Assembly (NCBI GenBank): GCA_022577435.1
Contig: JAKOON010000021.1
Location: 2,172,501 to 2,236,500, forward strand
From: Embiotoca jacksoni
Taxonomy: Eukaryota; Chordata; Actinopteri; Embiotocidae
DNA length: 64,000 nucleotides
Direction: 5' to 3'
Shown here: positions 1-10,823 of the stretch, piece by piece
Numbering within the stretch: position 1 is the first letter of the stretch
Layout: every line of letters starts with the position of its first letter
Notes under the pieces: generated by a model
Seen by the model: the letters and a program-made list of their open reading frames with translations, nothing else
Databases searched by the model: none
What the model was told of the DNA's origin: nothing
Program-made: the position numbers and the translations under genes

Positions 1-1536
1 GGTGGAGAACATTTTGGGGAAAGTTTTTACAGAATTTCACCCATTTCTTATGAAAGCATGGAGTGCTGACAACCCGAAGCTCAAAAATCAGGGAATAACA
101 AACTGTAAAAAAGAATTTGCGAACACTGATCATTGATTCGTGAACTGGTTGAGATCGTGAGAACTTTCCACATGACAGACGTGCTATTTTTGGTGCTTAT
201 CCGTTACTGTAGGTCATAAATGCCCTCGTTCCGTTTTGGATCGTGTGACGATAAACCCAAATTCGAAATCAGGTTGCATGGATCTCCAAAGAGCGAAGAG
301 ATTCAAACAAAATGTTCATCCCAGCACTTTTGAGCTGCACTGACGAAGAGCTGACGGAAGCTTTCCAACAAATATCTGAAGCAGTACACCACGCAGCATA
401 CATCGTCCACATTTGTCTCGACAAGGTTTTAAGTCTCAGCATAGAAACAAACTTTCTAAATGTCCTTGTATCTGCTTCCACATAGCAAAACATGCTCATT
501 TTCCGGATTCTGTAAACTGCTAAAGTGCTCATTTCTGCATGCGAAAACCAGGGCCGGCTAATTGGCTCGGCGTCTGAAAAAGATCCAGGAAGGCACTAAA
601 AACGAAGGGCTTTTGACCAAACAGGCTGGCGGCTGGTCCAGTGTGTGACTGGCTGTTATTTTTCAAAATGACAGTTAAGTGAACAGAGGTCGTTGCTAAG
701 TACCGAAGAGGGATGTGCTGCAAATATTCAGAGTGACAACGCTGGCAAGCCGGTGTCCACTCTGGTCCAGCCCTGATGGGCATATTGTCTGGCTTTTACA
801 AATATTACATTGTATTTTTATTCCACTGAACCTGTTATTTGAGGATGTTCAAAAGTCCTTTTATGACAATGCGTTTGCTTTTCTAACTTTGTTCTGGCCA
901 GTTTGACAATTATATATGGATTTTTTTTTTAACTGTAATGCAGACGTGTATCAGTTTATCTTCCGGATCCCTGGGACAAAAGTCCGTTATCCGTGTCCAT
1001 GCACTCAGAAACCGGCAACTGTTCGAGAGCTGGATCGATTCGTTGAGTGAATGGTTATTTGATTTACAGACAATTCATTTGCATGTTTATATATTTATAT
1101 AACGATCAAACTTATTTGAGTACTCTTTTCACTGGTGCCACCTTATCAGATGTGAACATTTGCTAGTTTCTGTAGGTTTTGATGATAATAATTTCAACAT
1201 ATTTGGGTTGTTTTGAAACTATTACTATAATGTTTTTCAGTATTTCAGTTTAAATGCACTTTTCTGAAAAATGGGAACATGATCTTGGCCCCACTAAGGA
1301 AATGAAAGAAAAATACACATATAATCGTGTACATACAATACCTTAGATTCTTCTTGCTTTTTTTTGGTAATTATTACATAATCACAATCTTTATCACACT
1401 GTCAGGCATTTTGGGGCTTTTGTACCAATGTTTTCTGGATAACTCTTATACAACGAACACAATAAAGCAATTACAGCAATATTTTTGATTGGTCCCTTTA
1501 TTTAGGTCAGAATATATATATATATATATATATATA
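1..1536. other. Non-coding sequence, no gene recognised
   Basis: AT-rich sequence with only short, unconvincing open frames on both strands. A plus-strand AATAAA lies at 1461-1466, followed by a T/G-rich stretch, so this could be the 3' UTR end of a plus-strand gene lying left of the window. That is weak inference. A (TA)n tract at 1512-1536 ends at the Tc1 insertion. Confidence 0.3.
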
Positions 1537-1744
1537 CAGTGGGTACGGAAAGTATTCAGACCCCTTTAAATTTGTCACTTTGTTTCATTGCAGCCATTTG
1601 CTAAAATCAAAAAAGTTCATTTTATTTCTCATTAATGTACACTCAGCACCCCATCTTGACAGAAAAAAACTGAAATGTAGAAATTTGTGCAAATTTATTA
1701 AAAAAGAAAAACTGAAATATCACATGGTCATAAGTATTCAGACC
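1537..1744 (+). repeat. Tc1 element left terminal inverted repeat (IR/DR type)
   Basis: About 208 bp that pairs with 2958-3167. It carries an outer repeat near 1549-1565 (AAAGTATTCAGACCCC) and an inner one near 1729-1744 (TAAGTATTCAGACC). This is the two-site IR/DR layout that binds transposase in fish Tc1 elements such as Sleeping Beauty (family knowledge). Confidence 0.92.
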
Positions 1745-1750
1745 ATTTGC

Positions 1751-2791
1751 TCAGTATTGAGTAGAATCACCCTTTTGAGCTAGTACAGCCATGAGTCTTC
1801 TTGGGAATGATGCAACAAGCTTTTCACACCTGGATTTGGGGATCCTCTGCCATTCTTCCTTGCAGATCCTCTCCAGTTCCGTCAGGTTGGATGGTGAACG
1901 TTGGTGGACAGCCATTTTCAGGTCTCTCCAGAGATGCTCAATTGGGTTTAGGTCAGGGCTCTGGCTGGGCCAGTCAAGAATGGTCACAGAGTTGTTCCGA
2001 AGCCACTCCTTTGTTATTTTAGCTGTGTGCTTAGGGTCATTGTCTTGTTGGAAGGTGAACCTTCGGCCCAGTCTGAGGTCCAGAGCACTCTGGAAGAGGT
2101 TTTCTTCCAGGATATCTCTGTACTTGGCTGCATTCATCTTTCCTTCAATTGCAACCAGTCATCATGTCCCTGCAGCTGAAAAACACCCCCATAGCATGAT
2201 GCTGCCACCACCATGTTTCACTGTTGGGATTGTATTGGGCAGGTGATGAGCAGTGCCTGGTTTTCTCCACACATACCGCTTAGAATTAACGCCAAAAAGT
2301 TCAATCTTGGTCTCATCAGACCAGAGAATCTTATTTCTCATAGTCTGGGAGTCCTTCATGTGTTTTTTGGCAAACTCTATGCAGGCTTTCATATGTCTTG
2401 CACTGAGGAGAGGCTTCCGTCGGGCCACTCTGCCATAAAGCCCCGACTGGTGGAGGGCTGCAGTGATAGTTGACTTTGTGGAACTTTCTCCCATCTCCCT
2501 ACTGCATCTCTGGAGCTCAGCCACAGTGATCTTTGGGTTCTTCTTTACCTCTCTCACCAAGGCTCTTCTCCCACGATTGCTCAGTTTGGCTGGACGGCCA
2601 GGTCTAGGAAGAGTTCTGGTCGTCCCAAACTTCTTCCATTTAAGGATTATGGAGGCCGCTGTGCTCTTAGGAACCTTGAGTGCTGCAGAAATTATTTTGT
2701 AACCTTGGCCAGATCTGTGCCTTGCCACAATTCTGTCTCTGAGCTCCTTGGACAGTTCCTTTGACCTCATGATTCTCATTTGCTCTGACAT
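1751..2791 (-). pseudogene. Tc1-like transposase, disabled by two adjacent stop codons
   Basis: One continuous frame of 346 codons, the normal Tc1 transposase length, with no frameshift. Codons 210-211 (2164-2159) are TGA TGA, in the place where relatives have ordinary residues between SAAGT and LV.IEGKMNAA. The N-terminal half has paired-like helix-turn-helix sequence (KELSKELRDRIVARHRSGQG) and a GRPAK basic motif near residues 65-69. The DD34E catalytic triad is intact at D159 (WSDET), D250 (QQDNDPKH) and E285 (PDLNPIEHLW). The true start may be Met8 (MRSKELSKELRD), which aligns with usual Tc1 starts. As written it would make a protein cut before the last two catalytic residues. Confidence 0.95.
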
Positions 2792-2957
2792 GCACTGTGA
2801 GCTGTAAGGTCTTATATAGACAGCTGTGTGCCTTTCCTAATCAAGTCCAATCAGTTTAATTAAACACAGCTGGACTCCAATGAAGGAGTAGAACCATCTC
2901 AAGGAGGATCAGAAGAAATGGACAGCATGTGAGTTAAATATGAGTGTCACAGCAAAG

Positions 2958-3167
2958 GGTCTGAATACTTATGACCATGTGATATTTCAGTTTTTCTTTT
3001 TTAATAAATTTGCACAAATTTCTACATTTCTGTTTTTTTCTGTCAACATGGGGTGCCAAGTGTACATTAATGAGAAATAAAATGAACTTTTTTGATTTTA
3101 GAAAATGGCTGCAATGAAACAAAGAGTGAAAAATGTAAAGGGGTCTGAATACTTTCCGTACCCACTG
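2958..3167 (-). repeat. Tc1 element right terminal inverted repeat (IR/DR type)
   Basis: About 210 bp, the inverted copy of 1537-1744, starting GGTCTGAATACTTATGACC and ending CCGTACCCACTG before TA. The two arms differ only by scattered substitutions and short indels, for example in the run near 3035 and in the segment near 3120-3140. This suggests a moderately young insertion. Confidence 0.92.
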
Positions 3168-4006
3168 TATATATGTATATTTTAGGTTGAACTAGTTTCA
3201 CTATTTGAAAAAAATATAAATATATTTGTCTGGCGCGTCAACAGAAACTGAATTAAAGTGAACTATTTATCTGCTCAATGCCATGACTACCTGAATCCCT
3301 TTCCAAATTAAAAGCCCTCATTTACACCAGCCATACTCCTCCTTGTGACATCTTGTTGTATTTACATAAAAGGTGGCACTTAACTTCCCCTTCTCTTCGT
3401 GGCACCTTGACTAATAAGATAGCAGCTGTAAAAAGTTGTGCGATGAAGCTATCCACGTTTAGAAAACAGATCCTTATGGACATCGTTTGACTCCAATTTC
3501 TCCATTTCCGGTCGACGGTCGCGGCCGTCTATTGGGAGAAATGTTTGTTCGAAACTCTTCACATCTTCTGGACTCCAGTGGATGATTTTCCAGCCTGTCG
3601 TTTTGTTTGAACGGTCTTTTGATTCCCCGCGACATGGCGGGTTAGTTTAAACTACTAAATTTGCTTTTAGTTTGTGGTGATATCTTTGATTTAATGTTTG
3701 GCTGTTCATGTCATGTGGCTGCTGTTGGTTGGTGTATTTAGGGCCCTATTGTATTTTGTAAAAATATGTGGATATATATGTTAAAATAACATGGATAGAA
3801 AACATGTTTGGGATTAAAAGTTGTGTAAATAATTTGTTTTCATTGATGTGTGTGCCCGCAGCGTGGTGGCCATTTTGAGCGTCTCGCCATGAAACTGCGA
3901 GTTGCTTTAAATCTTATGTACATGGACCGAGCTTCTCCAAACATCACAGGTATGATAACAGCCCCGCCCTGAAGACCCCTGTGTGGTAATATTCGCTCAT
4001 CGTCAT

Positions 4007-4024
4007 AGCGCCCCCTGTTGGCCA
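4007..4024 (-). promoter_or_regulatory. CTCF-like core motif
   Basis: Minus strand reads TGGCCAACAGGGGGCGCT, fitting the vertebrate CTCF core CCASYAGRGGGCRS. The surrounding sequence looks repetitive, so the motif may simply be part of a repeat. Confidence 0.3.
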
Positions 4025-4324
4025 CTGGAAATGACACTTTTCATACTTTCCCATTCTACGTCGAGCTGGTTGATTCCATGAACATAAAGTCGGGTCACAA
4101 TAACCTAAACATGTAGTTGATAATATATTGAGACATTCGTTTGACTTTGTCAATGGGCGTCGCCGTGACGATGCGGCAAAGTTTGATGTCTCGCCGTGAC
4201 ACAGGAAGTTGATGTTTAAGGTCAAGGGATGCTTGAAACCTCACGAAACGAGTGACATACGTCCGGCGTGGTGAGACGATACATCTGATGTGTTTTGCGA
4301 GTCGGTGTGGTCAAACGGCTCGCC

Positions 4325-4341
4325 AGCGCCCCCTGCTGGAG
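4325..4341 (-). promoter_or_regulatory. CTCF-like core motif
   Basis: Minus strand reads CTCCAGCAGGGGGCGCT, another good fit to the CTCF core, in the same orientation as the one 0.3 kb to the left. The same caution about repeat origin applies. Confidence 0.32.
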
Positions 4342-4403
4342 ACAGGAAACGAGACAAAAATAGCAACTTTAAGCGGGTATACGCGGTCCCTCGCGCGCTG
4401 CAA

Positions 4404-4475
4404 GTCGGGGAGACGGCTTCGGGGAGACGGCTTCGGGGGGGGACGGCTTCGGGGGGGACGGCTTCGGGGAAGCGG
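4404..4475 (+). repeat. GC-rich minisatellite, about four copies
   Basis: Tandem copies of a unit near GAGACGGCTTCGGGG, 14-17 bp long, differing in the length of the G run. The flank continues CpG-rich to about 4495. The G runs are on the plus strand. Confidence 0.75.
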
Positions 4476-5599
4476 CGCGCCGGAATGCGAGGGCCCGTAC
4501 ATCACTGCTTGCAGTTTTAATTTGTGTTTGCTTTTGCTGCACAGGTTCTGCTTGGATGTCCTCCCTACAGCACGTGGCTGCTTTATATGTTGGCTATTTA
4601 TGATCAATTTCTTCACGTGGCTGAGCTCATTCTTCTTTGGCTGTTGCATTATGTTTTTTTTTTTGGACTGACAACACGGTGTAATATCAGCACTCACATT
4701 TTTTTAGTATCATGAGTGTTGTGGGCTGACTTGTAGCATATTTCCCCTCTGGGTTGTTACTGTAGTTTTACTGCAGACGCTTATCTGTGGCGGGAGTTTT
4801 ATCTCGTGGATTGTCTTCAGGGATGTGAGCCGATTGTTGTCTTTCACACAGCCCATACACGTATTTATTTCTGTGTAGTGCCGGCAAATCACTACAAATT
4901 GAACCCGTTTAATTCCACTGATCACAGTTGTGATCACGTGTTTCTTGAAGCTCAAAGTGTTGCTGTTTTTGGCGTAGGGCAAAAAAAAAGATCAACTTTT
5001 TTTTTAATTGAGCGATCCAGATGAATTAATTTCATCTGACTAGCGTGGGAGGTCACACGATCACTTTCTGCTTGCACCTCTGCAAGATGTCTTCTTTCTA
5101 CAAAAGGAAGTAAAAAAGAAAAACATTGCCTTTTATCATATTTTGTAAATATATTATTTGAAGGGTCTACTACTGACATATTTTGAGAATTGTACTCCTG
5201 CATATATAACGGGAGTAAGTGTGGTAATGGTCCCATTTAAGACGGGTTAAAACCTAATCCTCACTCACTTAACTAACATAAATTCAAAAGGGCATGCAGA
5301 GTAGGAGGAGTAAAAGGCATGTACTCTAACTGCAAGGAAACATTTGGGGTTAAACAGGTGAACATGGCCTTTGTTATGTTTACTGGATATATTTATGGAC
5401 AACATGCGAGAGTAAGTAACAATACAGGACACGGCATTAACGTTGGCACTTACACTTTTTTATTTGAATTGAGTTGAATCTTTGCTGGTCACACAAACAA
5501 TTTGACTCCAGGTCTAGTGTATCTCAATATATAATATTAATGTCTCAAGGTATTATACATAGTGATTTTACTGTTCATCGGGTTGAAGGTGAGAGAGAG

Positions 5600-6075
5600 A
5601 GGGGGGGGGGGGGGGAGGAACCTGTCCTTGTGTCTGGTAGTTTTGTGCTCTGGAGCACCTGCTGCAGGGTAGAAATTGGAGCATATCAAGTACAGAGTGT
5701 GAAGGATGTTTTTTGTTTTTTTTCCCTTTTTCCTGATTCCTGACTGGATGGGCACAAGTCATAATTGGTGGGCACTTATAATCCTTTCTGCAGACTTCCT
5801 TGTCCATAGTAGTGTCTCCCTGTCCTGTTTGTTGGCAGAGCCACTCCAGATCATGATGGATGTGCAGAGAACAGTTTTGATAACAGCGGTTTTGATAACA
5901 GCGGTGTAAAAAAAGAAAAAAAAAAAAAGGCGATGGGGAGCTCTTGAAGGTTGAACCTCCTGAGCTGTCACAGGAATTATACATCCTCTGCTGGGCCGTT
6001 TTGATGTTCGTGTCAATGTTTTTCTCCCACATCAAGGTTCCGTAAGATTGTAGATCCCAGAAAACTGAAGGATTA
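5600..6075 (-). pseudogene. Decayed LINE reverse transcriptase C-terminal fragment
   Basis: Minus-strand frames together show the order seen at the C-terminal end of fish non-LTR retrotransposon polymerases (L2/CR1/Rex-like). TWDKNIDTNIKTAQQRMY-like sequence near 6000 is followed, after a frameshift, by QLRRFNLQELP near 5960, then VLCTSIMIWSGSANKQDR near 5840, SAERIISA near 5790, and an FLPCSRC-like end near 5670. The reading frame changes at least twice and has stops. A 17-18 bp stretch around 5875-5905 is duplicated in tandem (GTTTTGATAACAGCG), interrupting the frame. The clade is not certain. Confidence 0.75.
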
Positions 6076-6109
6076 CACAGTCTACACAGGCTCTGTATCA
6101 AACTTAACT

Positions 6110-9100
6110 TTGAGGAGGACACTTATATCGCTTCCTCGCATTTTCTGTTTAGTAGATGTTTAAGTATCAGGGTCACCAAGATGCCAAACATCAATGCTGT
6201 AATCTGTTCAGCGTGAAATGGCTGTCTGAACCAGCCTGCTGATATCACCAGAGACTGAAAACACAAGGTTTACACGACTCGAGTCATTAAGGTATCATGT
6301 TTCTGTTATGATTAACCACCAGCTGGCCGTGCACACCTTCTCATGAAGGACATAGCCATTTTGTCAAGGTCTCAGAGGTAACTGCTATACGCAACACTGC
6401 CTTCGAAATAAACCTGTGTTCTTGATGGAACACAACTAATTATTGTGGGAAAAATATCCTTAAAGTTTTATGTATTGTTTAACAGAACCAATAGGAACAA
6501 GGGATATTTAAAATGCCATAATGCAATACAAAGGCTGATTAGTACTTTCTTGATAAATTGGACTTGGCTCAAAAGCAGCCAATTTTTGACCAGTCCAAGA
6601 CAATACCTTAGAAAATGCAGATTGCAGGTTGGACACGCAGTCCGGCAGGAGAGCCCTCAGATTCTGAACCGTTAATAGTAAATGGATGGACGTCATTGGT
6701 AATTTAATAGGAAGTGGGAGCATACTCTCTTGTGGGAGAGTCATTACTTTGATTGAGAACAGCTGGTATCATGTCGTCCACTTTCACCCTTTATGGAAAT
6801 TACGTTCTCCCTGGTGATGAACTTAGTGTCATTCCACAGTTTTGTGCTGAGTATTATTCGATGACCCAGGATCTTCACTTAGTGCTTCATATCTAAAATG
6901 TTTTGAAGGCATTTTGTCATCATAGTTTCAGCACAATAATACCATATTTTTTTCAGAAGAATTACAGGTAACTCTTATCTCGCAAACAATTGATTTTCCG
7001 TTAACATAAGTGTTTGCTGAAGGGAAGACCCATTTTATTGCACACTGTAGCCCCAAATTCATTCTCTTTTCAGAAGCTAATTTGGAAGTTATAGAAGATT
7101 GGCAACAATTTACATCTTCATTAATAATCACAGTAAATGATTTACTTTTATGAGGAAATATTATTGGCAACTTTAAGCGTGTTGAGCTGAAACCTTATTT
7201 AGTCTGCACTTGTGCAGTGCTGAAACAATGTTGCTGGAGAGGTCAAAGTTACAGTTATTAGATGCGATCCACAGCAGGCAGAGTTGCTATGATTGAGCTG
7301 TTTTATCAGTAGCTGCTTTAATCTATGCCGTGGGTGACCGTTTGGATTAAGGAGACCTGCAGTGGTTTTATAGTCTTGGTGGTAGAGGTGGGTTGTTGAA
7401 ACACTATCTCCCAATCCGCAGGGCTTTATGGCAACAGAGCAGTATACCTGGAGAGCAATCATATTTATCACAGGTTTAATGACAACTATACAATTTGTCC
7501 TCAGGCTTCAGTACACTACTGTGTGTGATAAATTCTTTAAACTTTAACAGTTGAACTGTAATTTTATTCCCAAGTCTGAATGTGATGGTAGTTTTGTCAA
7601 ATCTCATGAAGTACAAGAGCTCGGATATGTTGTATACAGTGCTGTGGTAGTAGTATATTGTATCTTAGTACTTTGTAGTATCTTCTTTAAGAGACAGCCA
7701 ATACATCAAAATGTTCACAATGACTTTTATTTTGATTAGAGTGTCATGGAAAAATTCTGAATGTGTTTTTTTTTTTTTTTTTTAAAGAATAATGCCGATG
7801 ATTTACAGTATATTTCTTAAAGATGTAATTGATGTAGACTTGCTGTAGTTTTTTTTTTTAAGCAATGTAACTCAAACACTTGTAAATGCAGCATTTGTTT
7901 GGACTGTTTTTTGCAGAAAATGAATACGCATGTTTTACAGTAGTGAGTTACGGCAGCAGGATGGTGTATATTGACTGAAACTACACTGCATGTGTTGATA
8001 ATGAAGGACCAATGCAACAATAATAGAGGTCTATGGAACAAAGGAATAAGCTACATCAGGCTTTGTCTACACTGAAAATTAATTTATGATGAAATTAAAT
8101 ATCAACAGACAAACGATATGAATGAACACAGAAGACATCATTAATCCCACACACTCGTAAGCATATCATTTTTTTTTTTACATGTATGGTAGTTCTTGCA
8201 GTTGGCAAATGTTTTCATAAACTCTCCTTTCAGCACTTAACACAGTCACTTTAATCAAAGACTAATTTGACATTTTGGCATAGAAGGTTGGATAAGAACT
8301 TTGATACCACTTGTGGTAAATATAAATCTACAATCGGCAACAGTTGAGAGTAGTGCACAGGGAAACGGGTAGCCTGGCTCTGTGCCAAGATATCTAAACC
8401 CACCTACCAGCACCTCTAATGAGACCTGTCACTTCCTGGTGTTGCCATAGGTTGCTTAAAATGGTCAGTTCTTGTATGGATTAAACAAACAATGTAACAT
8501 ACTAATAAGTGAGCTCCAGAGGTGCTGGTTGGCTGATTTAGTTTCACCCTGTTAGAATCACTATACTGCCTCCACTATCGGCTCCACATCAGTCAGAATG
8601 GACAGTTGTCATTTCCATCTCATGCATAACACGAGGAGGATATTTTGGCGCTTTTGGGTCGTGCGACACGTCTAATAAATCTTTGGCTCCTCTCTAGGTC
8701 AAGTATTCCATCACTGTGCCAAAACAGGTGGGCTGTATTCTTGGAGATACGTGTCCCCCTCCTGTCCACCGAGGAGTCTGTCCTCTGCAGGCTGCGTCCT
8801 TGGCCGCCTGTGTCACTCTGTACCCGGGTCTGATGTGATCTGACTGACAATAGCCGTCCGTCTGCCAGGTGCTATCTTATAATCCTGCTTTACAGGAGTC
8901 GCTCCTTGTTGCAACGAAGACGAGATAAACTAGCATTAGGGAAAAGGAGTGATATGAGATGGGATGTGTTATCTGCTGTTAATTACAAACCAGCATAGAT
9001 CACTGTTCACCATTTTTATTTCAGCTGTTTGGCAAATACTGAAACAGAAAACCAAATTTTAAAATAGTTCATGATCACTTGTACATTTAAGTGTCCTCCT

Positions 9101-10200
9101 GTTTTGTGTTCTCTTTAGTTTCGTATTGGTAATAGCTTTACAACAACACTTGCTTAGTATTTTTTTGGTTTTTTTTTTGTTTACCAAAATTAAGACCCTT
9201 TAAAAAAACAAAAACAAATCTGATGCACAATCTGGGAACAAGTGCATCATTGCAGGCTTTAGTTCAGATGTCATCCGGGCTCGCAGGCTTTATACATTTT
9301 TAGAAATGGTCATGGTGTTTAAAAACAACTCTTCATTATGTTGTACATTCTTGGAATGTCTTTTGATAATTAGGGTGTCATTAGTTAACTGTGGAATTGT
9401 TTTCATCTTTTCCTCCATTTGCATCAGCGGTAATTGCGAGCAATTAATGTCTCTGGCTTTTGTCTTGTGGCATTTGCTCCATTGGTGGGTTTGTATACAT
9501 TCTTCATTCATCAGACCACCTGTCCCCCTGCTCTTTAGCAAAATAAATAATAGTGTGGAAAACTAAACTAAAATGGTGTCAAACCAACAAAACATATTTG
9601 ACTTTTCAGCCATTAGAGACACTTTTGTAAATTCTTTATGTTCATGTTGCTGTTACAGATAGTTTGATATTCTTGAAGAAACAAAAACACTGTTTAAGAT
9701 AACATTATGCACTTTGCCATCAAAATATAATCACACAGTAAAGTCATATCTGTAACCACATGAGAACCATACCTCATCACATTTCATAAATCACAGCTGA
9801 ACCTCATGAAGCTGAGGGGCTTCAGTCACCAGATACTAACATAGACTCTCAAAATATTACGGACAATATGTTACAAGCTAACGGCAGCATACTGTATTAA
9901 TGGATCCTATGTACAAATGGTTCTTTTTTTTTTTTAGAGGCGATGTGATAAAGCCGCAAACCACCATAACAATCAGATCTACAAAACTGACCTATATCTA
10001 GTACCGAACATGGGACAAGAGCAAATTGTGACTTTCTTCTGACAGATGCGTCTTTGTCCTTTTGAGGATACTCGTATTGTTGTTGACTTTCGAATGAGTT
10101 TTTAAATGTTTGCTGAACCGTATTCCATTCAGTGTCTGAAATGTGTTAGTTGTCCATTGTGCCCGCTTTTAGGTCAACTCTTCTTCCATGTTCCTTTTTG
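6110..10200. other. Gene-free stretch downstream of gfra1
   Basis: AT-rich unique-looking DNA with poly(T) runs at about 7764-7783, 7850, 8170, 9160 and 9930. No conserved protein, RNA gene or clear repeat recognised. Part of it could belong to a long gfra1 3' UTR. Confidence 0.3.
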
Positions 10201-10670
10201 TTGGGATTTAAAGTAGGTTTATTGACAGGACAAATCAAAGCACAGTTAAGCAGTGAATGATCCGTTTTATCCTCAAAACACTGTTCAGCATATTGGCAGT
10301 CCATTCAGGCAAACGTGCAGTGATCGCACGCGTTCCAAAGAAATTAATTTATTCACATCGGATCACAGAGTTTGTCTCCAAATTATTGAGTGTTCCTAAG
10401 TGTGAATCTGATAGTTGAAGTCACCAAATTGCCCCCACAAGGCATGGAAGGCAAATGAGCTGATATCTCGGCAACAGATCCCGAAAGTCTGTTTCCTACA
10501 CAGCAACACTCAACATGTAGTCCTCAGATATAATCCACTACTGCCTTACCGTGCTGCGTTGCTCTCTTCCACTTAAATAAAAATGTAGTTTTTGTACTTT
10601 GGAATATGTCTAAATTAAAATCATTCAATCAGTTGTTGAGATAAAGCTGTTGGTACACAGTCCTCAGATC
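10200..10670 (-). other. gfra1: Probable start of gfra1 3' UTR with candidate poly(A) signals
   Basis: The sequence after the gfra1 stop codon is non-coding. AATAAA hexamers on the minus strand occur at 10348-10353 and 10218-10223. GFRA1 transcripts in other vertebrates have long 3' UTRs, so the true end could lie further left. Assignment is by position only. Confidence 0.3.
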
Positions 10671-10823
10671 CTACAAAAGCCGGAAACTTTCGAGCTGTAA
10701 TAAGGTCGGTATGAAAGCAAAGGCGAGTGTGAGGAGCGCAGTTGAGGGATGCAAGCAGGTGAGTTCAGCTGGTGAGCTTCTAGCGATGGCATTGGAGTCA
10801 CTGGACTCATCCAGTTGATGGTT
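10671..10823 (-). CDS. gfra1: gfra1 coding exon 10 (GPI-attachment signal and stop)
   Basis: 153 nt in phase 0, acceptor TTTTCCCGTAG, stop TAG at 10673-10671. In the frame set by exon 9 it encodes NHQLDESSDSN, a small-residue stretch ARSSPA (a plausible cleavage and attachment zone), a hydrophobic run STALLTLAFAFIPTLLQL, and the tail ESFRLL. This is the expected GPI-signal layout. Another open frame over the same bases lacks a hydrophobic end and does not fit the splice phase. Confidence 0.87.
   Translation of the reverse strand, partial: NHQLDESSDSNAIARSSPAELTCLHPSTALLTLAFAFIPTLLQLESFRLL

Larger units (their letters stand above)
1537..3167 (-). mobile_element. Tc1/mariner DNA transposon, nearly full length
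   Basis: A 1631-bp element with terminal inverted repeats of about 210 bp, starting CAGTGGGTACGGAAAG and ending with its reverse complement. It is bounded by TA at 1535-1536 and 3168-3169, the Tc1 target-site duplication. It contains one transposase frame on the minus strand. It sits beside a (TA)n tract at 1512-1536, so it probably jumped into a TA microsatellite. The termini resemble those of known fish Tc1 elements of the Passport type, but I could not verify the family name. Confidence 0.96.
3169..5560. other. Gene-free stretch with CpG-rich patch
   Basis: No conserved protein seen. From about 3480 to 4500 CpG density is well above the surroundings (for example TTTCCGGTCGACGGTCGCGG at 3505). 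The part 3850-4350 resembles a fish dispersed repeat class with CGCCATGAAA and GCGCCCCCTGYTGG motifs. It also carries the two CTCF-like cores and the minisatellite listed separately. Confidence 0.4.

Noticed and set aside
1..136. Plus-strand frame from the window edge (ending KEFANTDH) as a last exon of a neighbouring gene
   Set aside because: 44 open codons without a recognisable family or a splice site in view are not enough; synteny cannot be tested here.
1580..1783. Open frames on the plus strand of 1580-1783 and the minus strand of 2934-3122 with near-identical peptides
   Set aside because: They are readings through the two arms of the Tc1 inverted repeat, not genes.
1791..2246. 151-codon plus-strand open frame opposite the transposase
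   Set aside because: Shadow of the minus-strand transposase; no domain of its own.
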